Below, one piece after another: positions 43,570-51,707 of a stretch of DNA of 64,000 nucleotides. The translations under genes were made by a program, and so were the position numbers. Source of the stretch: Paenibacillus_E sp964253085 (lineage in GTDB: Bacteria; Bacillota; Bacilli; Paenibacillales; NBRC-103111); contig NZ_CAXUQH020000001.1 in the NCBI RefSeq assembly GCF_964253085.1, positions 7,440,001 to 7,504,000 on the forward strand. The letters are read 5' to 3'. Below the pieces are notes generated by a model that worked only from the letters and a program-made list of their open reading frames with translations, searched no databases and had not been told where the DNA came from. Numbering within the stretch: position 1 is the first letter of the stretch; each line of letters starts with the position of its first letter.

Positions 43570-44514
43570 ATGTCACATCTGCAAGCCTTTGACCCATCCA
43601 GCCTACAATGGCACGAACAATCGAGCACGCTCTCGCTAGCTCTGCCAGGCCCTTTTCGATACGAGCAAAATATCGGCTATTTAAGCCGCTCAACGAATGA
43701 GTGCCTATTCGTTGTGGATAACTCCAGCATCTATAAGCTGCTGCCCGTTGGGGATAACCTCGCGCTTATCGCTGTCCACAGTGAGGATGACGAAGTGCTT
43801 CATATCCGAATTGTCCACTATAATGGTGCTAGTTTAACTTCTACAGACCATGAAAATATCGCTCGCTATGTGTGGGAGTGGTTTGATTTGGGGACGGATT
43901 TGACGCCATTTTATGAGATGAAGGATCCGATCCTTCGGCAAGTGACGGAGGAATTCCGAGGGCTGCGCTTGATGGGGATTCCGGATTTGTTTGAGGCGAT
44001 GAGCTGGGGGATTATCGGTCAGCAGATTAATTTGGCTTTTGCCTATACGCTCAAGAGGCGTCTAGTCGAGCACTTCGGCACCTCCCTGCATTGGGAGGGA
44101 CGAACGTATTGGGCTTTCCCGACGCCGGAGCGCATCGCTGCACTCACGACTGAGGATCTCACCGCTTTACAATTCACGGGTAAAAAAGCGGAGTACCTTA
44201 TTGGCGTTGCCAATCTCATGGCGGAATGCACGTTGTCCAAGGCTGGGCTGCTTGCGATGAGCGATTTCCTAGCCATGGAAAAAGATCTGCTGCGCATTCG
44301 CGGCATCGGCCCCTGGACGGCCAACTATGTGCTGATGCGCTGTCTGCGCAACCCCGCTGCGTTCCCGTTGGCCGATGTCGGCCTGCATAACGCGCTGAAG
44401 CATGTGCTTGGGCTGGAGGCCAAGCCCTCGCTCGAAGAGATCCGCCAGCTCGCGGAGGGCTGGCGGGGCTGGGAGGCCTACGCCACGTTTTACTTGTGGC
44501 GGGTGTTGTATTAG
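43570..44514 (+). CDS. alkA: DNA-3-methyladenine glycosylase, AlkA type
   Basis: A 314-residue glycosylase. ATG 43570 is preferred to ATG 43564 because AAGGAG ends only one base before the latter. The helix-hairpin-helix motif is LLRIRGIGPWTANYVLM, and the catalytic aspartate is in AFPLADVGLHNALKH. EAMSWGIIGQQINLAFA is the typical glutamine-rich wedge region. It removes alkylated purines to start base-excision repair. It is divergent from adaA-ogt, a common arrangement in Bacillus (alkA with adaA/adaB). The 3' end is markedly GC-rich and leads into a GC-rich repeat region. Confidence 0.92.
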   Translation: MSHLQAFDPSSLQWHEQSSTLSLALPGPFRYEQNIGYLSRSTNECLFVVDNSSIYKLLPVGDNLALIAVHSEDDEVLHIRIVHYNGASLTSTDHENIARYVWEWFDLGTDLTPFYEMKDPILRQVTEEFRGLRLMGIPDLFEAMSWGIIGQQINLAFAYTLKRRLVEHFGTSLHWEGRTYWAFPTPERIAALTTEDLTALQFTGKKAEYLIGVANLMAECTLSKAGLLAMSDFLAMEKDLLRIRGIGPWTANYVLMRCLRNPAAFPLADVGLHNALKHVLGLEAKPSLEEIRQLAEGWRGWEAYATFYLWRVLY

Positions 44515-44585
44515 CCGCGGCTGATTGACGCGGCTAGCGACACGACGCTAGACGCGGCCACCGGTGCGGCAGCATGGGTCACTCT

Positions 44586-44696
44586 GGGCGTCCCCGAGCG
44601 CGCCCGCCGGGCTTCACCGAGGTTGCGACCGCCGGGCGTCCCCCGAGCGCGCCCACCCCATCACCCTAACCCTCGCCCTCGCCCTCGCCCTCGCCA
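44586..44696. repeat. GC-rich direct repeat and hexamer array
   Basis: GGGCGTCCCCGAGCGCGCCC recurs about 49 bases later with one extra C. A run of CTCGCC units (44671-44696) follows. The stretch from 44515 to 44700 has no gene and is far more GC-rich than the A/T-rich DNA that follows. Confidence 0.7.
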
Positions 44697-44700
44697 CAAA

Positions 44701-44890
44701 ATAACTGTATTTTATGTAGCTAAATTCGGCAAATTTCAGCTGTAAAACCATTTAACTGTATTTCATGTAGCTAATTCCTCAACATTTCACCCTTTTGAGC
44801 AAAATTGCTTGAAATAACTACATGTTATCCAGTTAAATGCTTATTTTAGCGAAATCACATGAAAATAGATGTACTTTTTCCATCTAATGC
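44701..44890. repeat. Cluster of short dispersed repeats
   Basis: Four related units of about 22-25 bases occur: TAACTGTATTTTATGTAGCTA (about 44702), TTAACTGTATTTCATGTAGCT (about 44752), an inverted ACTACATGTTATCCAGTTAA (about 44818), and ATAGATGTACTTTTTCCATCT (about 44862). The same family recurs at 51427-51620. No gene is present. Confidence 0.65.
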
Positions 44891-45018
44891 TGGGAAGCGT
44901 CCATAATTGGGGAGTGAGGGGAAGCGTGGGATGAAGAGTGAAGTGGAAAGTAGAGTGAAAAGAGAGTGAGGGAGCAGGATTAATCTAATGTTGGTCGGTA
45001 AGGGAAATTGTGCGCTAT

Positions 45019-45130
45019 CTAATTTGTTCTGACGAGAATCAGCAGTTGAAGTAGCTAATTTGTTCTGGCGGTAATTCATCAGTTGGTGCCGCTAATTTGT
45101 TCAGGACGCGGATCAGTCATTGATGTTACT
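45019..45130. repeat. Three degenerate 36-37 bp tandem repeats
   Basis: GCTAATTTGTTCTG-type units begin at 45019, 45055 and 45092, each followed by a CAGTTG- or CATTG-like block, and a decayed fourth begins near 45128. Periods are 36, 37 and about 36 bases. No coding frame follows the repeat. Confidence 0.7.
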
Positions 45131-45186
45131 AGTCCATTCCTTTCAGCATCAGAGTTCATCATTCACTCCTCCAATTCCACACCCAC

Positions 45187-45327
45187 TCACTCATCCTCCT
45201 CCTGGACCTCACCTGAGCATGCAAAGCATACTAATGATTTATCCGGCTGTACGACGCCATCCAGAAATCCCATTTTGCAATAGATGGGCTTCTCACATGT
45301 ACGACAATGACCGATAAGTTCTTCCAT
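45187..45327 (-). CDS. 46-residue cysteine-rich (zinc-ribbon-like) protein
   Basis: ATG 45327 has a perfect AAGGAGGAG site seven bases ahead. The 46-residue product carries GHCRTCEKPIYCKMG, then SLVCFACSG, giving a C-x2-C...C...C-x2-C arrangement that could hold a zinc ion. The end is acidic (EVQEEDE). No membrane segment or signal peptide is present, so it is probably cytoplasmic. I do not know its function; similar tiny zinc-ribbon proteins occur widely in Bacillales. It stands alone between repeats and a terminator. Confidence 0.75.
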   Translation of the reverse strand: MEELIGHCRTCEKPIYCKMGFLDGVVQPDKSLVCFACSGEVQEEDE

Positions 45328-45435
45328 TTGGCTACTCCTCCTTCAAGTTACTCCTACTCTTCTACCTAACACGATGTTCCTGCGAAAACTTCTACGCCAC
45401 CTAACCGCTTCCCTCCATCTCACCCGACTCAGCAC

Positions 45436-45480
45436 AAAAGGTTGCCCTCGCTCGAATGGTATCGAATGTGGCAACCTTTT
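45436..45480. terminator. Bidirectional terminator
   Basis: AAAAGGTTGCC and GGCAACCTTTT form an 11-bp stem with a further TCGA/TCGA pairing in the loop. It lies past the stop of the secreted repeat protein (- strand) and reads as a terminator in either direction. Confidence 0.75.
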
Positions 45481-45511
45481 GTTATTCCTATAAGTCGATT
45501 ACGACCACGAA

Positions 45512-46348
45512 TTAAGTAGCCGAAGGCGTCGCTTTCGGTGCTGATGACGGAGCAGTTCTCTGCTCCCCGCCGTGGCCTGGCTTACCTTTGAACGAACCAC
45601 CATCTCCACGTGGCTGTGGTACTGGACGCTCGCCGCCGCCTTTGCGTTCAACGAAGCTTTTCAGCTTATCCGTCATGCTGTCTTTGATCTTAGCGATCAA
45701 CTGATCCTCGGTGATGCCTTTCGCTGCAGCGATCTCGGCAAGGGACTTCCCTGCTTGACGCTCAGTCGCTAGTTCTTCCTCGGTGATGCCGAGAATCGCT
45801 GCGATTTCATGCGGATCGCCCCATACACCACCAGGCATATTCCCGCCGCGAGGCATTGGCTTTTTATCGAAATTCATTGCGTGAGGCTTCGCTTCTACGA
45901 TTTTCTTCAACCGATCGGCGAGCCCATCTTTGAGCTTATCCGCCTGCTCTTGCTTGATTTTCCCCTCGCTAAGTGCTGTATCGATTTTCTTCGTTTCCGC
46001 CTCTGTCAGTTTAGCAAGCAGCGCCTCTTCACTGAGATTGGCTTTCTCCTGAGCGATTTGAACGAGGGTTTTACCCGCATCAATTTCCGCTTTAAGGACG
46101 CCCTTATCTATGCCAAGGATGGCAGAAAAATCGATTTCGCCTCCAATACCGCCCTTACCGAAATCAAAGCTGCCTCTTGGTGCTTGACGCTTTTCAAAGC
46201 TATGTTTATCCTGAATCTTCTTAGGTGCAGGAGTCGTCGTGTCTGTGTCATTAGCAAATGCTTGATTATACTGAAGTACGAAGCCGCCACTGATCAATAA
46301 TCCAGCTGCCAGTGTGCCGATAAGCCACGTTTTATGAATGCGCTTCAT
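45512..46348 (-). CDS. Secreted two-repeat protein (DUF2680-like)
   Basis: A 278-residue exported protein with a signal peptide (MKRIHKTWLIGTLAAGLLIS, cleavage near AFA-ND). Two related helical repeats follow: one near residues 75-130 (FSAILGIDKGVLKAEIDAGK, then KIKQEQADKLKDGLADRL) and one near 180-235 (IAAILGITEEELATERQAGK, then LIAKIKDSMTDKL). Such ILGI-EL-AGKSLAEIA repeats with EQADK segments resemble DUF2680 proteins. The linkers are rich in Gly, Pro and Lys, and the tail in Ala/Pro/Ser/Thr. Function is unknown; a cell-wall or spore-surface location is possible. Confidence 0.75.
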   Translation of the reverse strand: MKRIHKTWLIGTLAAGLLISGGFVLQYNQAFANDTDTTTPAPKKIQDKHSFEKRQAPRGSFDFGKGGIGGEIDFSAILGIDKGVLKAEIDAGKTLVQIAQEKANLSEEALLAKLTEAETKKIDTALSEGKIKQEQADKLKDGLADRLKKIVEAKPHAMNFDKKPMPRGGNMPGGVWGDPHEIAAILGITEEELATERQAGKSLAEIAAAKGITEDQLIAKIKDSMTDKLKSFVERKGGGERPVPQPRGDGGSFKGKPGHGGEQRTAPSSAPKATPSAT

Positions 46349-46448
46349 GCGAGTTAGCCACCTTTTTCACAAATTGGTCAATTCTTCTTTCAGTATAAAC
46401 GTTAATTGTGAAAAATCTTTGAATTTTTTTAAAAAAAGTATTCGCCGA

Positions 46449-47657
46449 TCACGCTTTTTTTCTCGTTAGGAAAACGAAGCAAAGCACGCCACCCAGCTCC
46501 ATAGCAGCGATGATTATGCCAAGAGGTACAGCTGTCTGGCTGCCGCCAAGACCGACAAGTGGTGCTACTAAACCACCGATGACGAAGGTCATAAGACCTA
46601 GCAAGGCTGCTGCGCTGCCGGCTGTTTTCCCTTGATTTTGCAGAGCCAAGGAGGAAGTTGATACCGAAACCGGACCAATACAGGCCACGATGAGGAAGAA
46701 CGCCGGCAATATCAACATGAGCCCAGCCCCGCTAAGCGTTGCAACGAGCAACAACAAGCCTCCTAGAACTGCTATCGCTAAGCCTCCAGCAAGCAAACGG
46801 TGATTGCTGACTTTGCCCGCAAGTCGTCCCGTAATTTGACCAGCAAGGATAACACCAGCCCCATTCACCGCGAAGATTACACTGAACATTTGTGGAGAAA
46901 CATCAAATATATCCTGTAAAACAAACGGCGACCCTGAAATATATGCGAACATGCCTGCGAAAATGAGCCCCTGCGTTAACGCATAGCCCATGAACAAACG
47001 GTCAGTGAGTAGACCTCGGAATATACGCAGGGTATTCGTAAGCCCGCCTTTGGAGCGGCGTTCCGGCGGATGGGTTTCTTTTAGCCCAAGTACAACAATG
47101 ATTAGCATCACGACACCGATCAAGCTGAGCACAAGAAAGACACCGCGCCATGAGGTGAATTGCAGCAGCTGTCCCCCGATAATCGGAGCTAGGATGGGAG
47201 CCGAACCATTCACAAGCATCAGCAGCGCAAAAAATTTCGTCAACGCCACGCCCTCATACATATCACGAACGATCGCTCGGGAAATGACGATCCCAGCAGC
47301 TCCCGCCATCCCTTGCACGAAGCGCAGGATCAGGAACGCCCAAATCGATGGAGCAACCATGCAAAGTGCTGAGGCTACGCCATAAATCAAGAGGCCGACC
47401 AACAGAGGCATGCGTCTTCCGCGCACATCACTCACCGATCCAGCAATGAGCTGGCCTAGGGAGAGACCGAGCATGCAGGCAGTTAAGCTCATTTGTGCGA
47501 GCGAAGTCGTTGTATGGAGATCACCCGCTATGACAGGTAGCGCAGGTAAGTACATATCGAGGGAAAGCGGCCCGAAGGAGGCGAGTAAACCGAGCACCAG
47601 CACCATCCATAAGCGGCTGCCGCTCGTTATTTCTTTAGCTTGCGAAGTAATGGACAT
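46449..47657 (-). CDS. Bcr/CflA family multidrug efflux transporter
   Basis: A 402-residue major facilitator protein with twelve predicted membrane spans. SFGPLSLDMYLPALPVIAGD is the Bcr/CflA N-terminal signature, and GSVSDVRGRRMPLLVGLL is the MFS motif between spans 2 and 3. These proton-driven exporters handle drugs such as bicyclomycin and chloramphenicol, or sulfonamides, but real substrates vary. The gene is alone on the - strand, with a weak ribosome-binding site (AGGAAAG) ahead of ATG 47657. Confidence 0.9.
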   Translation of the reverse strand: MSITSQAKEITSGSRLWMVLVLGLLASFGPLSLDMYLPALPVIAGDLHTTTSLAQMSLTACMLGLSLGQLIAGSVSDVRGRRMPLLVGLLIYGVASALCMVAPSIWAFLILRFVQGMAGAAGIVISRAIVRDMYEGVALTKFFALLMLVNGSAPILAPIIGGQLLQFTSWRGVFLVLSLIGVVMLIIVVLGLKETHPPERRSKGGLTNTLRIFRGLLTDRLFMGYALTQGLIFAGMFAYISGSPFVLQDIFDVSPQMFSVIFAVNGAGVILAGQITGRLAGKVSNHRLLAGGLAIAVLGGLLLLVATLSGAGLMLILPAFFLIVACIGPVSVSTSSLALQNQGKTAGSAAALLGLMTFVIGGLVAPLVGLGGSQTAVPLGIIIAAMELGGVLCFVFLTRKKA

Positions 47658-47768
47658 ATGAGATCACTTACTTTCCTAATTATCCATTTAACCTACCATT
47701 GGGATATGGTTTTGTCTAGTTGGTTCAGCATGAAGGATAACCTGCTCGCGGTAGGTGCGAACACAGAA

Positions 47769-47799
47769 CAGCCCCTCCGGTCTAAGACCAGAAGGGCTG
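47769..47799 (-). terminator. Probable terminator of the large secreted protein gene
   Basis: CAGCCC...GGTCT pairs with AGACC...GGGCTG with two mismatches. On the - strand it is followed by TTCTGTGTT, a poor T-run. It lies 25 bases after the stop at 47824. Confidence 0.5.
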
Positions 47800-47823
47800 C
47801 ACTGCATTCTCTTTTACCTCCGG

Positions 47824-50800
47824 CTACTTCGTAACCGTGACATTCACCACGTCGCTGGATGTCACGCCAGCTGCATTGAACAGCTCGGCGCGATACTGAT
47901 AAACACCGATTGCGCGACCAGCAATTGCTGTTACAGCGCTTTGTGCACTCGGTGAAGCAGCTTGCAGACTTTTCGTATCAATGAGCACGTCATTTTCGTA
48001 GAGGCGATACCCTGTTGCGTTGGTGCCCCACCACATGTTCATGCTCACATTGTAGTTGCCATCCCCATCCCAATTATTCTGCGATAAGACTGGTTTACCT
48101 GGGGATGCGTCAGTAATCGTTACAACGATGGGTTGACTAGTTGTCGTACCGAATAAATTAATAAGTTCACTGGTATAAGTGTACGTGCCGTTTGGTTTAC
48201 CGGATACATCCACTTTGGCGATTTGAGCCGCTGGGGACGCATCGGAAAGTGTTTTCGTGCTGATAAGAACACCGTTCTCGTATAGTTTGAAAATCGTACC
48301 ATTATTCCCCCACCACATGTTCATCGTGATCGTGTAGTTGCCATCTTTTAAACCAGAATAGCCGTTATTGGAGGATAAAACGGGCTTGCCAGGAGCGCCA
48401 TTGGATAATGGCTTAACCACGTTAAATGTCTGAGACGCGCTCGTCGTGTTCCCTGCAGCATCCGCTACAAGATACGCCACAGTGTGTGCACCTACGGCTA
48501 AACTGCCTGCGGCAATCGTTTGACCGCTTGTAATCGCATGACCATCCAAGGTCAGGGATTGCTCTACAACACCCGAGATTGTATCACTGGTTGCCAAATC
48601 GAATGTCACCGAAGTCGCATCCGTCACATCCTTAACCGCATGACCCGACTCGGTTAGGGTCGCTGTAGGCGCTGTTTTATCCAGCTTCACTTGCAAGGAC
48701 TTTGGCGCTTCAACATTACCCGCACCGTCCGTAGAGGAATAGCTCACTGTTGTTGAGCCCTCAGTACCAATCATGATTGGCGCTGTGTATGCCGCAGAAG
48801 TACCGCCATTAGTGGCATATTGAGTAGCCACCGCACCTTCTTGATCATCTACGGCAGTTAACGTGACGGTAACGTCATCTTTGAACCAACCCGCTCCATT
48901 CGGTTCACTGGATAAGGCAGCTGTTGTTACTGGTGCAGTGGTATCAGCAGCCACGCTGAAATCGCTCAAGCCCCGTGGCTTCAATTGATAGACACCTTTG
49001 AAAATAGCGCCAACACCTTGTATGGTCACCTTTTGCCCAGCTGTGTACGGGAAGGTGCTCAAGGATAAACCTGTTCGTGTATCGACACGAATGTGATTGC
49101 TTACGCCGTCTTTGACAGCGTCGAATTCAAAAGAACCCGTCGGTGTTGCTGTGATGATGTTGCTAATCGTTACATCGCTAAGTGTGAGCAATTGCCCTTG
49201 GTTGTCCGCTGTCACAGCGGATACTGGGGTTGGTGTTGGGAGTGCAGCGACGCCTGTTTTGGCAATCTCTACAGGATCAGCAAGCTCAAACTCCGTGTTA
49301 AATAGCGCTGTTGAGGCTGTTACTTTTACCGTATCCCCTTGGTGGAAGCCACTCAAACTTTGGAATACATACAAGCCACCTGTCGCATCTTGCAAGTAGA
49401 AGGCTTGCCCGCCAAAAGCACCCGGCTCCGTCGTAACAATACCCTCTACCGTCACCAACGTACCTGCTGCTTTCGCACGTGCTTCCGAAATGGCGATCTT
49501 GGCAGGAATCGGATTCTCCTCTTCCGGCAAGTTTTCTGCAGGCACATTTCCAAAAGTGACGGCTTCGGTTTTCAGATTCGTGCCATTCAAGCGCAATCTG
49601 AGATTCGCTGGCGCGGTCGTTCCCGGAACAACGCGTACATTCAGATCCTTCGTCGCGTGTCCGTTGATATCTGCAGTTACACTGAACGCGGAGCTATACG
49701 CGTAAGTTGTCGGCCAGGTGCCATCTGCATTCTGTACTTTGGCGATTTGTGAACCACCGCTGACCAGATAGATTCCCAGGGAGAAACCCGTTACGGTCGT
49801 CGAAGGCGGCAAGTTATCCACAACGACTCTGATCGGGAAGTCTGCCGCATTCGGCAATACCGCTTGTTTCACAAAGCTGTACGTGGTACTCGCCGTTGCC
49901 GCAGGGCCGCCATAGGAACCTGGTTTAAACGTGCTGCGGTCGTACCATTTGTAGCCTGCGTTTGGCGCTGCCCAAGGCTCTGGCTGTGGTTCTGTCGATG
50001 CCGCCGGAGCTTCAAAAGGCAGCAAAGCCGTCGGCTGATCCAACTGCATGCCGCTTACTTCTGCGAAGCTGGTATAGCTTTCTTTGGTAGAAAGCCAGTT
50101 CACCATGTTGACGAGCAGCGTTCCGTCGTCCACTTCTTTAAAACCGTCATAAGTCGTCTTCTTCGCACCCGTATCCTCGCGCACATATTTCGGCGTTGCA
50201 TCCTCGACCGGTGAGGAATCCCCGATGAAGGCAGCCTTGCCTGCGCCTGCTTTGGAAATAGCCACGTACGGACCTTCCGCGATGCCGCCTCCGTTATACA
50301 CACCTTGATCAACCGCATTCGCCCAAGCATCATTCGTTTGCGGCAAGTACACAATACCCTTCGCCTTCGTCGGATCAATAATAGCCAGCGTGGATCCTGC
50401 ATGCATCGCCACACTGGAGACACCTGTCGTTATCCCAAAAGCTTGCGCAGGCGCTACAATGTTATTCGCATTAATGTCGCCGAGGGCGTTATAGCGAAAA
50501 CGCAGGCCAAACTGTGTCGCCAGCCAATCCGAGCTTGCTACATCTTGCATAGCGGAGGAGGCTGTCTCTTCTGCGCTCATTCCTGCAGCTGGATTCGTCC
50601 AGGCACCTCGGCGATAGCCATTGAATACCTCGGAGCCATCCCAGCGGTTCTTGTTCCGGTCGGCATTGTAATGATCGCCGATGAAGAATATACTGCCGCC
50701 TGCCGCCACATATTGGGCTAGGGCGTTTTGCTCACTTGTTTTGTACGGAACATTGGACTCCGCTACCACGAACACATCATAACCACTCAAATCGGCCAAG

Positions 50801-51114
50801 GTAATTGGCGTTGTTTTGCGAAGTTCTTTTACATAATAACCACTATTCGCTAACGCATTGCCGAAATCCGAAAAAGCCCCATCAATGACCCAATCCGCTG
50901 CTCCAGCTGTCTGCTCGTGTGTATTGTCGAAAAGCACTTTCTTCCCTGCATTCCCGTTGACGACTTTGGCTTCAATGAACGGCGCTGGATCTGTCGGTCC
51001 CTCCGCCATCACCGTCTGCCAGCTGCTTGTAGCCAGCACTTGGAACGGTATGGCTACTGTCAACGCCAACGTTGTCTTCCATAATCTCGTCTTCCATCCT
51101 TTGAGCTTACTCAT
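47824..51114 (-). CDS. Large secreted multidomain protein
   Basis: A 1096-residue exported protein. The signal peptide ends near VLATSSWQTVMA. The N-terminal 300 residues form a flavodoxin-like or amidotransferase-like fold (VKELRKTTPITLADLSGYDV, GGSIFFIGDHYNADRNKNR). An OB-fold nucleic-acid-binding-like domain follows (VTVEGIVTTEPGAFGGQAFY). Two Ig-like OmpL47-type domains with GAGWFKDDVTVTLTA and TVAYLVADAAGNTTS come next. Two C-terminal repeats (YTITMNMWWGNNGTIFKLYE and YNVSMNMWWGTNATGYRLYE) resemble chitinase-type fibronectin-like modules that bind polysaccharide. Perfect AAGGAGG precedes the ATG. The enzymatic role, if any, is unclear; a cell-surface or polysaccharide-bound role is likely. 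Confidence 0.75.
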   Translation of the reverse strand: MSKLKGWKTRLWKTTLALTVAIPFQVLATSSWQTVMAEGPTDPAPFIEAKVVNGNAGKKVLFDNTHEQTAGAADWVIDGAFSDFGNALANSGYYVKELRKTTPITLADLSGYDVFVVAESNVPYKTSEQNALAQYVAAGGSIFFIGDHYNADRNKNRWDGSEVFNGYRRGAWTNPAAGMSAEETASSAMQDVASSDWLATQFGLRFRYNALGDINANNIVAPAQAFGITTGVSSVAMHAGSTLAIIDPTKAKGIVYLPQTNDAWANAVDQGVYNGGGIAEGPYVAISKAGAGKAAFIGDSSPVEDATPKYVREDTGAKKTTYDGFKEVDDGTLLVNMVNWLSTKESYTSFAEVSGMQLDQPTALLPFEAPAASTEPQPEPWAAPNAGYKWYDRSTFKPGSYGGPAATASTTYSFVKQAVLPNAADFPIRVVVDNLPPSTTVTGFSLGIYLVSGGSQIAKVQNADGTWPTTYAYSSAFSVTADINGHATKDLNVRVVPGTTAPANLRLRLNGTNLKTEAVTFGNVPAENLPEEENPIPAKIAISEARAKAAGTLVTVEGIVTTEPGAFGGQAFYLQDATGGLYVFQSLSGFHQGDTVKVTASTALFNTEFELADPVEIAKTGVAALPTPTPVSAVTADNQGQLLTLSDVTISNIITATPTGSFEFDAVKDGVSNHIRVDTRTGLSLSTFPYTAGQKVTIQGVGAIFKGVYQLKPRGLSDFSVAADTTAPVTTAALSSEPNGAGWFKDDVTVTLTAVDDQEGAVATQYATNGGTSAAYTAPIMIGTEGSTTVSYSSTDGAGNVEAPKSLQVKLDKTAPTATLTESGHAVKDVTDATSVTFDLATSDTISGVVEQSLTLDGHAITSGQTIAAGSLAVGAHTVAYLVADAAGNTTSASQTFNVVKPLSNGAPGKPVLSSNNGYSGLKDGNYTITMNMWWGNNGTIFKLYENGVLISTKTLSDASPAAQIAKVDVSGKPNGTYTYTSELINLFGTTTSQPIVVTITDASPGKPVLSQNNWDGDGNYNVSMNMWWGTNATGYRLYENDVLIDTKSLQAASPSAQSAVTAIAGRAIGVYQYRAELFNAAGVTSSDVVNVTVTK

Positions 51115-51426
51115 TACAATTCCTCCTTAGCCAATTTGCTGAGTTAAAATCTTTTCTACATAAGCGCTTGCTTATCGGACAGACAAGCTATCTAAGAACC
51201 ACCTTATTTTACCATAGGATAATTGCGAAATTTGCTATTTTATTGTAAAGACATGGAAATTTGTGCAGGATACCAAATAACTAGATGGTTTTCCAAAAGG
51301 GGATGGAATATATGTGTTTCCAGATTCTCCACCTCCTAATACCGCCTCCTCTTGCCCACACCCTCTAACTTCACCTCCACTTGTCCACACCCCCTAATAT
51401 CACGCGCCCACCTCCCCCACCTAAAG
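51115..51426. other. Upstream region of the large secreted protein gene
   Basis: A/T-rich DNA with no open frame with a ribosome-binding site. ATAAGCGCTTGCTTAT (about 51160-51175) is a near-palindrome that could be an operator. From about 51330 there is a C-rich run (CACCTCC-type units) of low complexity. Confidence 0.45.
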
Positions 51427-51620
51427 TTAGATGGAAATTATACAGTTATTTCAGGCGATCTTCCGCACAAATTGGATTTAGATGGAAAAGGTACAGGTAA
51501 TTCAACCCGATTCAGTGAAAATGGCGAGAATGGCTAAAATTAGCTGCATTTTTTCCATTTAGTTCATCAAACACCTCGAAAATCACGAATTTAGATGGAG
51601 GTTTTCCAGTTATTTTGCAG
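51427..51620. repeat. Second cluster of short dispersed repeats
   Basis: Units TTAGATGGAAATTATACAGT (51427), TTAGATGGAAAAGGTACAGG (about 51478), inverted GCATTTTTTCCATTTAG (about 51547) and TTAGATGGAGGTTTTCCAGT (about 51592) match the family at 44701-44890. They fill the gap between two genes and carry no coding frame. Confidence 0.65.
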
Positions 51621-51658
51621 GAGGAGGAAGGGGTGGTCCTAAGTAGAGTTGGAAAAAA

Positions 51659-51686
51659 AAAGAGATGACAGCAATGTCATCTCTTT
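51659..51686 (-). terminator. Terminator of the ene-reductase gene
   Basis: AAAGAGATGACA and TGTCATCTCTTT form a 12-bp stem with a GCAA loop. On the - strand it is followed by TTTTTTCC. It lies 21 bases past the stop. Confidence 0.85.
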
Positions 51687-51707
51687 CTTTATATATATGG
51701 TTCTGAA

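Noticed and set aside
45019..45130. CRISPR-like array
   Set aside because: The units are degenerate along their whole length, with no conserved repeat alternating with unrelated spacers, and no cas gene is nearby.
45083..45317. Two + strand frames of about 65 codons over the small cysteine-rich gene
   Set aside because: They are low-complexity (Pro, Ser, His-rich), lack ribosome-binding sites, and lie antisense to a frame with a perfect site and conserved-looking cysteines.
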